DNA of 46,899 nt from Burkholderiales bacterium (GTDB lineage Bacteria; Pseudomonadota; Gammaproteobacteria; Burkholderiales; Burkholderiaceae), in contig CANBQJ010000003.1 of assembly GCA_947371645.1 (NCBI GenBank), forward strand, positions 1-46,899. Direction: 5' to 3'. The notes beneath the pieces are model-generated. The model was not told the DNA's origin and did not search any database. It saw nothing but the letters and a program-made list of their open reading frames with translations. This document shows positions 1 to 8,040 of this stretch, in pieces. Each line of letters opens with the position of its first letter. Position 1 is the stretch's first letter. Both the position numbers and the translations under genes were made by a program.

Positions 1-545
1 AAAGAGCTGATGCCCAGGGCCACGTCGTTGGCCGTGCCCACCAGGAAGAACTTGAGCGCCACCGAGCCAAACACAAAGGCCAGGAAGGTCAGCATGCTGG
101 GCTGGTGGTACATGAGCATGGGGATGCTGCCCGAGCCCAGGCTGTAGAGTGCGATCAGGATGGGCACGGCCTGCAGCAGCGACTCCTCGGGCGGCAGGAA
201 CACCAGCGGCACCGAGGCCCACAGGCAGCCGAATGCGATGGCCGTGCCCCAGGCGGTCCGTTGCCAGCGGGCGGTGTCTTTGACCTGGGCCAGCAACTGG
301 GCGCGGTATTGCCGGTAGGCCAGCACCTGAAAGACCTGGATGGCGGTGAACGCCGCCGCCCACACGAAGGTGAAGCGGTGCGCGCTTTTGCCCCAGATGG
401 CCCAGACCACGTAGGCGGCCACGCACATCTCGGCGACGACGCTGACAGGGAACTGGTTGGCCATGGCCCGAACCAGTTCGAACTGGATGTCGGCCTGGCG
501 TTGCGCCGGTTCAGGCCTGTGTTCTGTGGGTTGGCCCTGCGGCAT
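1..545 (-). CDS. membrane sensor protein, N-terminal part (probable sensor histidine kinase), cut by window edge
   Basis: The frame is open from an ATG at 545 to the window edge, about 181 residues without a stop. After a short polar start (MPQGQPTEHRPEP) come several hydrophobic stretches typical of a 5-6 helix membrane sensor module, for example around VVAEMCVAAYVVWAIWG and SMLTFLAFVFGSVALKFFL. No catalytic domain lies inside the window. The gene begins 17 bp after the stop of a LuxR-type response regulator on the same strand, which makes a histidine kinase the likeliest identity. A membrane-bound diguanylate cyclase has a similar N-terminus and cannot be excluded. No clear ribosome site precedes the ATG, and a second Met about 30 codons in is an alternative start. 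Confidence 0.6.
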   Translation of the reverse strand, partial: MPQGQPTEHRPEPAQRQADIQFELVRAMANQFPVSVVAEMCVAAYVVWAIWGKSAHRFTFVWAAAFTAIQVFQVLAYRQYRAQLLAQVKDTARWQRTAWGTAIAFGCLWASVPLVFLPPEESLLQAVPILIALYSLGSGSIPMLMYHQPSMLTFLAFVFGSVALKFFLVGTANDVALGISS

Positions 546-562
546 GGTGGTGTGGGCAGGCT

Positions 563-1231
563 TCAGGCGGCCAGCAGACCCAGCTTCTGTGCGGTCAGCA
601 CGGCCTGGGTGCGGTTGGTGGCGCCCAGCACCTCAAAGATGCGGCTGGCATGGGCTTTCACGGTGCGCTCGGCGATGTTCAACTCGCGCGCGATGTCCTT
701 GTTGGAGCGGCCCTGGCCCACCAGGTGCAGCACCTCCAGCTGACGGCCGGAGAGCGCGCTGACGATGTCGTCGACGTGCGCCTGGCTCTCGGGTGAGGGT
801 GACGCGGCAAGCAGCGCAGACGCGTCTTCGCGGTGTGTGGAGAGATCGGGCAGGTAGGTGTCGCCACCCAGCACCTGCGTGATGGCGTCCACCATGTCTT
901 TGACATCAAGGGACTTGGGGATCACGCCCGAGGCACCCAGCTGCATGGCGCGTGTCACCAGCTGCTCGCCGATGTGCTGGCCCGAGATCAAGACCCTGGC
1001 CACGCCCGGGTGGCGTTGCCCGAACTGGCGCAAGGCTTCAAACCCGTCGATCTCTGGCAGGTGGAGGTCGATCAGGACCAGTTCCAGATCGGGATGGAGG
1101 GTCATGATCGCCAGCGCGCGCGCCACCGTGGGCGCAGAAATCACTTGCGTGCCCTGCATCAGGTGTGACAGCGCGCTGACCACACCCTCGCGGTACAGCG
1201 GGTGGTCGTCAACGATCATCAACTTGCTCAT
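563..1231 (-). CDS. response regulator, REC plus LuxR-type HTH (NarL/FixJ family)
   Basis: This 222-residue two-domain transcription factor has an N-terminal receiver domain (MSKLMIVDDHPLYREG, phospho-acceptor in LVLIDLHLPEIDG) and a C-terminal LuxR helix-turn-helix (GRQLEVLHLVGQGRSNKDIA, then AERTVKAHASRIFEVLGA). The start at 1231 is chosen because the receiver begins there and a GGGGA ribosome site sits 7 bases upstream; longer in-frame extensions are low-complexity. It is followed at 17 bp by a membrane sensor gene, so the two probably form an operon and a two-component pair. The signal and target genes are unknown. It is divergent from the PEP-CTERM gene at 1440, so it might control that cluster, but this is inference from position only. 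Confidence 0.92.
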   Translation of the reverse strand: MSKLMIVDDHPLYREGVVSALSHLMQGTQVISAPTVARALAIMTLHPDLELVLIDLHLPEIDGFEALRQFGQRHPGVARVLISGQHIGEQLVTRAMQLGASGVIPKSLDVKDMVDAITQVLGGDTYLPDLSTHREDASALLAASPSPESQAHVDDIVSALSGRQLEVLHLVGQGRSNKDIARELNIAERTVKAHASRIFEVLGATNRTQAVLTAQKLGLLAA

Positions 1232-1403
1232 CGGTGTCCCCATTGATGATCGGGCGATTAGAGCATCGCAGCCCGGATCCGGGCACCCACGCATCGCGTG
1301 GTGCCCCGGGGATGGGGGGTGGCTTTGGGGTGCCAAGAGGCGGAAAGTGCCCTTTCGGGCAATCGACGTCGCAGGGGCGCAGGCCTAGCATCAGCTGAAG
1401 ATC

Positions 1404-1422
1404 AGGCAACAGTCCGTTGCCT
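1404..1422. repeat. 7-bp inverted repeat upstream of the first PEP-CTERM gene
   Basis: AGGCAAC and GTTGCCT form perfect 7-bp arms around a 5-base spacer and end 17 bases before the ATG at 1440. It could be an operator or a leader hairpin that hides the weak ribosome site of the gene. The rest of the 208-bp gap between the divergent genes at 1231 and 1440 shows only a small hairpin near 1347-1362 and no confident promoter. Confidence 0.4.
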
Positions 1423-1439
1423 TCAACAGAAAGCTTTTC

Positions 1440-2147
1440 ATGCGGTTTCATCAGTGGTTTGCGACGGGCTTCCTGGCCCTGTCGGGTCTGGCGCAAGCCA
1501 CCGTCACGCTGTACAGCGACACCGCGGCGTTCAATGCCGCACTGTCAACGTCGGGCAATGCAGGCCCCTTGGTGTCGGCCGACTTCGCGGCGGCCGCGGC
1601 GGCCAACGGCGTCTCGGACTCGCAGAGTTACGGCGTTGTCGACCCCGACTCCCTGGCAGTCGGGCCGCTGACTTTCACGGGCGCGAACGATGGCAATGCA
1701 GCGGGCTTCCTGGTGCAAAACACCTATGGCGTGGCAGGCGCGTTTTTCACACACCAAACCTTCAACCAAGGTGTGAACAACACCTTCACGATCACCTTTG
1801 CAGCGCCCACCACGGCAGTGGCGTTTGTGGGCAACGTGTCCGATGTCTTTTCGACTGGGTCGGTGGCCGTGCCCATCGTGCTGACCACCGACAAGGGTGA
1901 CGTGGTGCAGGCGAATTCCAGTGTCTTGTACAACTGGAGTGACTATGGCACGCCAGCTCCAGAGGTTTTCAGCGGCTTGATTTCAGACAAGCCGTTCACG
2001 TCCTTGACCTTTGCTTCGCAAGTGGACGCCATCTCCATCACCAGCCTCTCCACGGTGGCGGCACCGGTGCCGGAGGCCGATGTCTCGCTGATGGCCCTGG
2101 TGGGCTTGGGTGTGTTGGGCTGGGCGGCACGCCGCCAGGTGCTTTGA
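1440..2147 (+). CDS. exported PEP-CTERM protein, family A (A1)
   Basis: This 235-residue protein has an N-terminal signal peptide (MRFHQWFATGFLALSGLAQA, cut after AQA). The body of about 190 residues is rich in Thr, Ser, Ala and Val with no Cys. The C-terminal sorting tail carries VPEA, a hydrophobic helix (SLMALVGLGVLGWAA) and a short basic end (RRQ). The canonical signal is VPEP; here the second Pro is Ala. PEP-CTERM proteins are exported and processed by an exosortase, usually in bacteria that make exopolysaccharide. No exosortase gene lies in the window. The body family is not recognised. A decayed paralogue lies at 3729-3905. Next gene B1 starts 18 bp downstream. Confidence 0.85.
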   Translation: MRFHQWFATGFLALSGLAQATVTLYSDTAAFNAALSTSGNAGPLVSADFAAAAAANGVSDSQSYGVVDPDSLAVGPLTFTGANDGNAAGFLVQNTYGVAGAFFTHQTFNQGVNNTFTITFAAPTTAVAFVGNVSDVFSTGSVAVPIVLTTDKGDVVQANSSVLYNWSDYGTPAPEVFSGLISDKPFTSLTFASQVDAISITSLSTVAAPVPEADVSLMALVGLGVLGWAARRQVL

Positions 2148-2165
2148 ACTGATGTGGAGGTCAAG

Positions 2166-2819
2166 ATGTTTGTACGCAAAGTGATGGCGCATGCGCGCGC
2201 CCTGACGGCCCTGGCAGCCCTGGCAACGGTCATGGGGCAGGCCAGCGCCGCCACGTTCGACCTGAGCCTGAGTGGCGCGGTCGACAACAGCCAGTACACC
2301 GTCGTTTCCAGTGGCGGGTTTGACTTCAACTTCTGGTTGTTGTCGCTGGATGGCCTGAGTCCCGGCAACGCGATCACCGTGTCGCAAGGTGACGTCATCC
2401 ACGCCACGATCACGTTTGACAAGAGCGTCGAGCTGCCCGCATCGGTGGACCACACCGTGCTGGAGTTGCTCCTGACGGGTTCGACCTTCCCGGCGATTGA
2501 CACCGGGACGACGGGGGCGGCGATCACCTTGTTCAGCGCCGGCCTGCCTGTGAGCAGCGGGGGCAGCGACTGCACGACGTCGTCGCAACTGGCGGTCTGC
2601 CAGGCGCTCTTCCCGCCGGACAACACCGCGCTGAGTTTTGACAAGGTCACCGCCAATTTCACGATTGGCACCTTGGGGCAGCCCGTGGTGCTGGATGCAG
2701 CGCGCGTCGCCGCCGCCGTCGTCAACCCTTCTCCTGTGCCAGAGCCCAACGTCGCGTTGCTGGCCTTGGCTGGCCTGGGCTGCGCGGGCTTTGCGGCGCG
2801 TCGCCGCCAGGCACAGTGA
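2166..2819 (+). CDS. exported PEP-CTERM protein, family B (B1)
   Basis: The protein has about 217 residues. The ATG at 2166 is preferred over the GTG at 2154 because a perfect GGAGG lies 5 bases upstream, and the paralogue B2 has the same start layout. It has a signal peptide ending in GQASAA, then a beta-rich body with a motif shared with B2 (GDVIHATITF, LPASVD, two Cys in SDCTTSSQLAVC). The C-terminal VPEPNVALLALAGLGCAGFA plus ARRRQAQ is a canonical PEP-CTERM sorting signal. The body family is not recognised. It probably follows A1 in one transcript. Confidence 0.88.
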   Translation: MFVRKVMAHARALTALAALATVMGQASAATFDLSLSGAVDNSQYTVVSSGGFDFNFWLLSLDGLSPGNAITVSQGDVIHATITFDKSVELPASVDHTVLELLLTGSTFPAIDTGTTGAAITLFSAGLPVSSGGSDCTTSSQLAVCQALFPPDNTALSFDKVTANFTIGTLGQPVVLDAARVAAAVVNPSPVPEPNVALLALAGLGCAGFAARRRQAQ

Positions 2820-2860
2820 TCCCCGCTGTGGCCGCTCAACTTTGGAAATGAAGGACTGCC

Positions 2861-3670
2861 ATGAGTGAACTGTTCAAACGAGGTGCGGTCGCCGCCATCC
2901 TGGCCATGGCTGGCTTCGGCGCGCAGGCCGAGACTTTCAACGGGCTGGATGTGACGTTGGTGGGCTCTGCTGCGCTCCCGACTTCAGGTGAGCACGCAGG
3001 CAGTTTGCTGCTGACGCCTTCTACGCCCGGTGCGGTGGGCGCCGCCTGGCTGAGCGTGCCGGTGTCCACGGCCAGCGCGTTTGCCAGCACCTTTGCGTTC
3101 AGCCTCAGCAATGTGGGTGGCCTGGGCAACGCCGATGGCCTTGCCTTCGTGTTCCACCACAGCGGCACCTCGGCGCTGGGCAGTGGCGGGGGCTTCATCG
3201 GGGCCGACGTGCCAGACAACACCACGCCAGGTGCTTCGGTCTCGGCGGCGTTCCAGACCTTCTGGCAAACGTATGGCGTGGTCCAGAACACCGACACCAG
3301 CCCAGGCCCATTCTCCAATGCACTGAGCATTGGGGCGCCAGACAACCTGGCCGACGCCAGTTTGATTTCAGGGACCGAGACGGTCGCCTATGACCCCAAC
3401 ACGCACACCGTGTCGCAGGTGATCCAGTTCAGCTACACGCTCAATGGCGATGTGACGTCATTGACGCGCTCGGCGTCGGCCAGCGCCGACCTGGCCCAGT
3501 TGTTCGGCCCGACCATGACGGTGGGCTTGACGGGTGCCACAGGTGGCGGCACGACCGACCAGGTCATCACCGCCTGGTCCGTGTCTGCGGTGCCAGAGCC
3601 CGGTCCGCTGGCCTTGGTGCTGGTCGGCCTGGGTGTGCTGGCCGTGCGCGCCCGGCCAGCCCGACCATGA
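2861..3670 (+). CDS. exported PEP-CTERM protein with an L-type lectin-like domain
   Basis: This 269-residue protein has a signal peptide (cleavage near FGAQA), then a beta-sandwich-like body starting FNGLDVTLVGSA. The body carries features of legume-lectin-like domains in bacterial PEP-CTERM proteins: NADGLAFVFHHSGTSALG, then GGFIGADVPD, and a late VGLTGATGGGT strand. It ends in VPEPGPLALVLVGLGVLAV plus a basic tail. A role in binding sugars of the exopolysaccharide matrix is inferred from the fold, not shown. GGAAATGAAGG upstream gives a loose ribosome site. The gene lies 41 bp after B1 in the same direction. Confidence 0.83.
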   Translation: MSELFKRGAVAAILAMAGFGAQAETFNGLDVTLVGSAALPTSGEHAGSLLLTPSTPGAVGAAWLSVPVSTASAFASTFAFSLSNVGGLGNADGLAFVFHHSGTSALGSGGGFIGADVPDNTTPGASVSAAFQTFWQTYGVVQNTDTSPGPFSNALSIGAPDNLADASLISGTETVAYDPNTHTVSQVIQFSYTLNGDVTSLTRSASASADLAQLFGPTMTVGLTGATGGGTTDQVITAWSVSAVPEPGPLALVLVGLGVLAVRARPARP

Positions 3671-3728
3671 GCCTGAACGCCGCCGTCTGTGCCTGGCCTT
3701 CGGCGGTGCAGCGGCTTTTGTGCCCCGC

Positions 3729-3905
3729 GGATTGAGTCTGCGCAATCCTTGCACCACCTTGGCCTTTACTGCACCCGGGCAGGCGCTCAACATCGGCAGC
3801 ATGTCGACGGCGGCAGCGCCAGGGCCTGAAGCGGATGTCTTGCGGACGTCTGGCTGATGGCCTCGGTCGGTTTGGGCGTGCAGGCTGTGCCTGCAGATCA
3901 CAAAC
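3729..3905 (+). pseudogene. decayed second copy of PEP-CTERM family A (psi-A2), C-terminal remnant
   Basis: In one frame the sequence reads LAFTAPGQALNIGSMS then TAAAPGPEADV. This matches the end of A1 (LTFASQVDAISITSLS, TVAAPVPEADV). After a frame change it continues LMASVGLGV, matching LMALVGLGVLGWAA of A1. The break coincides with an 11-bp tandem duplication (3831-3852) and creates a stop at 3855-3857. The upstream part of the gene, including a start and signal peptide, is not recognisable. It sits just before B2, as A1 sits just before B1, so an A-B gene pair was duplicated and its A copy decayed. Confidence 0.75.
3831..3852 (+). repeat. 11-bp tandem duplication breaking psi-A2
   Basis: GCGGATGTCTT (3831-3841) is followed directly by GCGGACGTCTG (3842-3852), 9 of 11 bases identical. 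The intact paralogue A1 has a single copy at the equivalent place. An 11-base insertion is not a multiple of three and explains the frame change. Confidence 0.7.
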
Positions 3906-3971
3906 CGCGTCGAACCTGTTTGCCAGGGCGGGCGGCGGCTCCCTTGTTCACGTTGGACGATGGAGCGCAAC

Positions 3972-4625
3972 ATGTCTGCACGGCATTCGATAGGGTGTGT
4001 GGTCGCCACGGCGGCATGGGCGGTGATCGGGGGGCAGGCCAGCGCCGCGACCTACGATCTGAGTCTGACCGGCTCGCTTGCCAACGCCCAATACAGCGTC
4101 GTCATTGATTCGGGGTCTGAATTCGACACCTTGTCTTTGGCGCTCAGCGGGTTGAACCCCAGCAATGCGATCACCGTGTTGCAAGGCGATGTCATCCACG
4201 CCACGATCACATTCGGCCAGAGCGTCCCCTTGCCTGCTTCGGTGGACAACACCTTGCTGGCCTTCGTCCTGGGGGGCACGAACTTCCCCAACATCGAGAC
4301 GGGCACGTCGGCTGCGACGATCTCCTTGTTCAGCCTGGGCGTGCCGGTCACCAGCGGGGGTACGGATTGCGCGATTCCTTCGGGTTTGGCGGCCTGCTAC
4401 GTGCTCTCCCCCCCGGACAACAAAGCGCTGGTCTTTGACACGGTGACTGCCAATTTCACCATCGCTGCCTTGGGGCAGCCGGTGGTGTTGGACAACGCGA
4501 CCGTCGTGGCCGTGCTGGCCAGGCCGGTGCCTGAGCCTGGTGCCCTGGCCTTGGTGTTGACCGGGCTGGGTGTGCTGGTCGCAGGCGCCCGACGTCGTCG
4601 TCGGTCGGCAGCCAAGGCCAGCTGA
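3972..4625 (+). CDS. exported PEP-CTERM protein, family B (B2)
   Basis: This 217-residue protein is a clear paralogue of B1 across its whole length. They share GQASAAT, then DLSL, GDVIHATITF, LPASVD, TVTANFTI and LGQPVVLD, plus two Cys at the same places. The start at 3972 is chosen over 3960 because GGAG lies about 6 bases upstream, as in B1. It ends VPEPGALALVLTGLGVLVAG followed by a strongly basic tail (ARRRRRSAAKAS), a canonical PEP-CTERM signal. The body family is not recognised. It converges with the photolyase gene at 4637, only 11 bp away. Confidence 0.88.
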   Translation: MSARHSIGCVVATAAWAVIGGQASAATYDLSLTGSLANAQYSVVIDSGSEFDTLSLALSGLNPSNAITVLQGDVIHATITFGQSVPLPASVDNTLLAFVLGGTNFPNIETGTSAATISLFSLGVPVTSGGTDCAIPSGLAACYVLSPPDNKALVFDTVTANFTIAALGQPVVLDNATVVAVLARPVPEPGALALVLTGLGVLVAGARRRRRSAAKAS

Positions 4626-4636
4626 CCCAGAGGGGC

Positions 4637-6175
4637 TCAGATCGTGTCCAGCCGGCCCTGAAGCGCGCTGACCTGCGCCTGGATGGCGGCGATGGCCTCT
4701 GCCGGCATCTTGTCGATCTGCTTGTAGACCATGCCGATGCGCGGGTTGCGGCGCAGCGTGTCGTCGTGGCGGATGTGGAAGCCCCAGTACAGCGCGTTGA
4801 AGGGGCAGGCGCGCTCACCCAGTCGCTCTTTCTTGTCGTAGTGGCAGCCCTTGCAATGGTCGCCCATGCGGTCGATGTAGGCGGCGCTGGACACATAGGG
4901 CTTGGTGGCCAGCAGGCCGCCGTCCGCAAACTGGCTCATCCCCAAGGTGTTGGGCAGTTCCACCCACTCGATGGCGTCGATGTAGACACCCAGGTACCAG
5001 CGGTGCACGGCCTGCGGGTCCAACCCCGCCAGCAACGCAAAGTTGCCGATCACCATCAGGCGCTGGATGTGGTGGGCATAGGCTTCGCGCAATGACTGCC
5101 CCACAGCCTGGGCCATGCAGGCCATCTTGGTGTCACCCGTCCAGAACCAGTCGGGCAAGGGCAGGGTGTGGCCCAGGTGGTTGAGCTGGTCGTAGCCCGG
5201 CATGTGCGCCCAGTACACGCCGCGCACGTACTCGCGCCAGCCCAGGATCTGCCGGATGAAGCCTTCGGCCGAAGCCAGGGGCACGTGCCCTGCGCGCCAC
5301 GCGGCCTCTGCGGCGTCGATGACCTCGCGTGGGTGCAGCATCTTCACGTTCAGCGCAAACGACAGCAGAGAATGGAAGAGGCGCCAGGCCTTGTCGGTGA
5401 GCGCATCCTGGAAGTCGCCGAAGTGGGGCAGAGCTTGCGTGATGAAGGCCTGCAGGTGCTGCAAGGCTTCCACGCGGTTCAGGGGCCAGGCCAGGCGGTT
5501 GGCTTGCGGGTCACCAAAGGCCCGCACACCTGCTGCTTCAATGCGGGCCCACAGCGCGCTGTGGTCATGGGGCGTGCGCCAGTCGGGCGGCTCGGGTGGC
5601 GTGCCGGGCCAGGACTTGCGGTTGTCTCGATCGAAGTTCCACTGGCCACCTTCTGGCTTGCCGGCCGCGTCCAGCAGCACGCGGTGCCGGGTGCGCATGT
5701 GGCGGTAGAAGTGTTCCATCAGCCACTGCTTGCGCTGGGCAAACAGGTGTGCGGCTTCATCGCGGCTGGTCAGGAAGTGGCCGGTGTCCACCATGTCCAC
5801 CGTCAGGGCGGTGCCACGCTGTGCCTGTGCCCAGGCTTTCAGCTGTGCATCCACCCGCCAGTCGTCGGGCGCCTGGTACTGCACCCCTGTGGCGCCGTAG
5901 TGGGTCACCAGCGCATCGAGGTTGCCGGTGAAGGACTGCCGGTTGCTCGGGTCGTCGATGGCAACGTGGCGCACCCGGTGGCCCGCTTCGCGCAGGTGGC
6001 GGGCCAGGTCGCGCATGGCGGCGAACATGGCCAGCACCTTTTGCGCGTGGTGCAGCACATGGTCGGTCTCTTGCCGCACCTCCATGAAGACGTACACGGT
6101 GTCGGGGCTGACGGCATCAAACCAGGGGTGCAGGGGGTTGAGCTGGTCGCCCAGGATCAGGCGCAGGGTGCTCAT
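4637..6175 (-). CDS. Fe-S bacterial cryptochrome/(6-4) photolyase (PhrB type)
   Basis: This 512-residue enzyme belongs to the FeS-BCP branch of the photolyase/cryptochrome superfamily, whose characterised members repair (6-4) photoproducts with light, FAD, a lumazine antenna and a 4Fe-4S cluster. It begins MSTLRLILGDQLNPLHPWF, typical of the branch. Four Cys at about 353, 441, 444 and 457 have the same spacing as the cluster ligands of Agrobacterium PhrB (350, 438, 441, 454). The C-terminal FAD domain is complete, including SLLSFALNVKMLHP and QILGWREYVRG. Its ATG overlaps the stop of the DUF2256 gene by ATGA, so translation is probably coupled. It is the last gene of the photorepair operon. 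Confidence 0.93.
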   Translation of the reverse strand: MSTLRLILGDQLNPLHPWFDAVSPDTVYVFMEVRQETDHVLHHAQKVLAMFAAMRDLARHLREAGHRVRHVAIDDPSNRQSFTGNLDALVTHYGATGVQYQAPDDWRVDAQLKAWAQAQRGTALTVDMVDTGHFLTSRDEAAHLFAQRKQWLMEHFYRHMRTRHRVLLDAAGKPEGGQWNFDRDNRKSWPGTPPEPPDWRTPHDHSALWARIEAAGVRAFGDPQANRLAWPLNRVEALQHLQAFITQALPHFGDFQDALTDKAWRLFHSLLSFALNVKMLHPREVIDAAEAAWRAGHVPLASAEGFIRQILGWREYVRGVYWAHMPGYDQLNHLGHTLPLPDWFWTGDTKMACMAQAVGQSLREAYAHHIQRLMVIGNFALLAGLDPQAVHRWYLGVYIDAIEWVELPNTLGMSQFADGGLLATKPYVSSAAYIDRMGDHCKGCHYDKKERLGERACPFNALYWGFHIRHDDTLRRNPRIGMVYKQIDKMPAEAIAAIQAQVSALQGRLDTI

Positions 6176-6330
6176 GCCTTGGTCTTGCCAGGTTCACCTG
6201 CCTGGCGGCAGCGGTCCGAGCAGTACTTGACCTCGGCCCAGTCCCGTTCCCACTTCTTGCGCCAGGCAAAGGGGCGCTGGCAGCACAGGCAGAGCTTGCT
6301 GGGCAGGTCTGATTTCTTGCGCATGCGCAT
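6172..6330 (-). CDS. DUF2256 small zinc-ribbon-like protein, photolyase-associated
   Basis: This is a 52-residue basic protein. It starts MRMRKKSDLPSKLCLCCQRP, continues FAWRKKWERDW, and ends EVKYCSDRCRQAGE. It has two Cys pairs (CLCC and CSDRC) and the W/K/R-rich core typical of DUF2256. Members of this family are regularly found beside photolyase genes; their function is not established. Here it is sandwiched: its ATG directly follows the stop of the upstream photolyase (TGAATG), and its stop overlaps the ATG of the Fe-S photolyase. The Cys pattern suggests metal binding, perhaps in cofactor or DNA handling, which is inference. Confidence 0.88.
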   Translation of the reverse strand: MRMRKKSDLPSKLCLCCQRPFAWRKKWERDWAEVKYCSDRCRQAGEPGKTKA

Positions 6331-7947
6331 TCAAAAATCCAGGGTGAGTTGGGGTGAGGCCGCGTTGACGTCGTCATGGGTGGAAGCTGTAGCCGCGCGC
6401 GGGCTGAAGGCAGACCTGGGCGCGCCATCGCGGAAGGTGCGTGAGCCGTGCTTGCGCACGATCTCGGCCTTGGCCGCCTTCACCTCGGGCTGGGCGCGCA
6501 GGCCATGCACTCGGGCCTTGGCCGTGCCTGTGGCCACCGACAGGTCCACCAGGGGCAGGGGGATGTCGGCGTTGGCGTCGGTGCCCACGCGCAGGCCGCA
6601 GCGGGCCTGCGCTTCAGGTGGCATGCGCCAGGGCTCGAACAGCCAGGCATCGGGCACGCGGCGCATGGCGGGCAGCCAGCGGCGCACGAAACGGCCTTGC
6701 GGGTCGTGGTCGCGCGCCTGCTTGATGGGGTTGTAGACCCGCGTGGTGTTGATGCCCGTGGTGCCGGCCTGCATCTGCATCTGGCTCCAGTGGATGCCGG
6801 GTTCGTAGTCCACAAACTGCCGCGCCAGCCACAGACCCACAGGCCGCCAGTGCAGCCACAAGGGGTAGCTGGCCACCGACACGAGCATGGCACGCATGCG
6901 GAAGTTGATCCAGCCGGTTTCAAGCAGCATCGCCACGCAGGCGTCCACCAGGGGCCACCCGGTGCGGCCATGGGTGAGGGCCTGGAAGTGGGCCTCGTTG
7001 AATTCGCCTTCACGCAAGTCGTCATAGCCCCGGTGCAGGTTGCGCCATTCCAGTTCGGGTTCACTTTCCAGTTTCTGGATGAAATGGCAGTGCCAGTGCA
7101 TGCGGCTCAGGAAGGCCTTGAGACCGGCTTGCTGGCGGGCGGCCCAGGGCGCTTCGATGCCCTGGAGCGCAGCCAGTCTGGCGCGGGTGGCCTGCACCAC
7201 CTCGCGTGTGCCCAGGCAACCCAGTGCCAGGTAGGGCGACAGGCGCGAGCACGCTGTGGGCGCCGACAGCGGTGACGAGATGCCGCCACGGTATTGACCG
7301 CAGCGCTCCTGGAGGAAGGCGTGGAGCACCCGCAGCCCGGCATCGCGGCCGCCGCGTTGCCGGCCAGAGACGGGCGCGTCCTCGTGGGTCCCCGGCAGCG
7401 GCGAGGTCAGGATCGGGGCGTTGGCCGGCGCATCTGCCGAGGCGGCGTCGCCAGGCGGACTGGGCCACATCGCCTGGCGCATGAACTGCTCCCAGCGCAC
7501 ATGCCAGTGGTCACGGTTCTGCAAGCGTCGCACCACACCCATCTGCGGCCACTCCTGCTGGCGCACGCCCTGTTGCCTGCACCAAGCCGCCACGGTCAGA
7601 TCGCGGGCGTAAGTGAAGGCGTTGCCGGTCTCTTCGTGCGACAGCAATTCGCCAAATGGCGCGTGCGCATGCAGCTGGGCCAGCACCTCCACGGCCTCGC
7701 CCCGACGCACCATCAGGCTGCCGCCCAAGGCTTGCAAGGCGTGGCTCAGGTCGCGCAAGGCTTCACAGAGGAAGTCCCAGTGCCGTCCGGCGGCATCGGC
7801 CTGGGCCCACAGTTCGGGCTCGACGATGTAGAGACCGCGCAGCGGCAAATGTGGCGCCCGCGCATGGGCGGCGTGCAAGGCGGCGTGGTCCACCACGCGC
7901 AGGTCGCGTTTGAACCAGACCAGGGCGGGGTGCGCAATGGGGGGCAT
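6331..7947 (-). CDS. cryptochrome/deoxyribodipyrimidine photolyase family protein
   Basis: The protein has 538 residues. The N-terminal Rossmann-like antenna domain opens with LVWFKRDLRVVDH, the standard photolyase signature. The C-terminal FAD-binding domain has LSPYLALGCLGTREV, the run GIHWSQMQMQAGTTGINT and NPIKQARDHDPQGRFVRRW. This fits light-driven repair of cyclobutane pyrimidine dimers or a cryptochrome-like sensor; sequence alone does not decide. The C-terminal 60 residues (KAKVHGLRAQ-like and later) are a variable tail. It is the first gene of an operon with DUF2256 and the Fe-S photolyase, so both main UV lesion types may be repaired by one transcript. About 93 bp without clear signals separates its start from the next gene upstream. 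Confidence 0.9.
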   Translation of the reverse strand: MPPIAHPALVWFKRDLRVVDHAALHAAHARAPHLPLRGLYIVEPELWAQADAAGRHWDFLCEALRDLSHALQALGGSLMVRRGEAVEVLAQLHAHAPFGELLSHEETGNAFTYARDLTVAAWCRQQGVRQQEWPQMGVVRRLQNRDHWHVRWEQFMRQAMWPSPPGDAASADAPANAPILTSPLPGTHEDAPVSGRQRGGRDAGLRVLHAFLQERCGQYRGGISSPLSAPTACSRLSPYLALGCLGTREVVQATRARLAALQGIEAPWAARQQAGLKAFLSRMHWHCHFIQKLESEPELEWRNLHRGYDDLREGEFNEAHFQALTHGRTGWPLVDACVAMLLETGWINFRMRAMLVSVASYPLWLHWRPVGLWLARQFVDYEPGIHWSQMQMQAGTTGINTTRVYNPIKQARDHDPQGRFVRRWLPAMRRVPDAWLFEPWRMPPEAQARCGLRVGTDANADIPLPLVDLSVATGTAKARVHGLRAQPEVKAAKAEIVRKHGSRTFRDGAPRSAFSPRAATASTHDDVNAASPQLTLDF

Positions 7948-8040
7948 CGCGCGATGCTATGGGTTTGACGCTGGCCTGCGGCGGGCGATTCGCCGCGTCA
8001 TCCGGTGCAAAGCCGCTTCAGCGGCGCCCGATCGCCTGGA

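Noticed and set aside
1325..1345. Possible sigma-54 promoter before the PEP-CTERM cluster
   Set aside because: GG-N10-GC can be found but the surrounding bases do not match the consensus.
3534..3857. A separate 107-residue gene overlapping the end of the lectin-like gene
   Set aside because: The first part is an out-of-frame shadow of the lectin-like gene, and the last part is the decayed PEP-CTERM copy.
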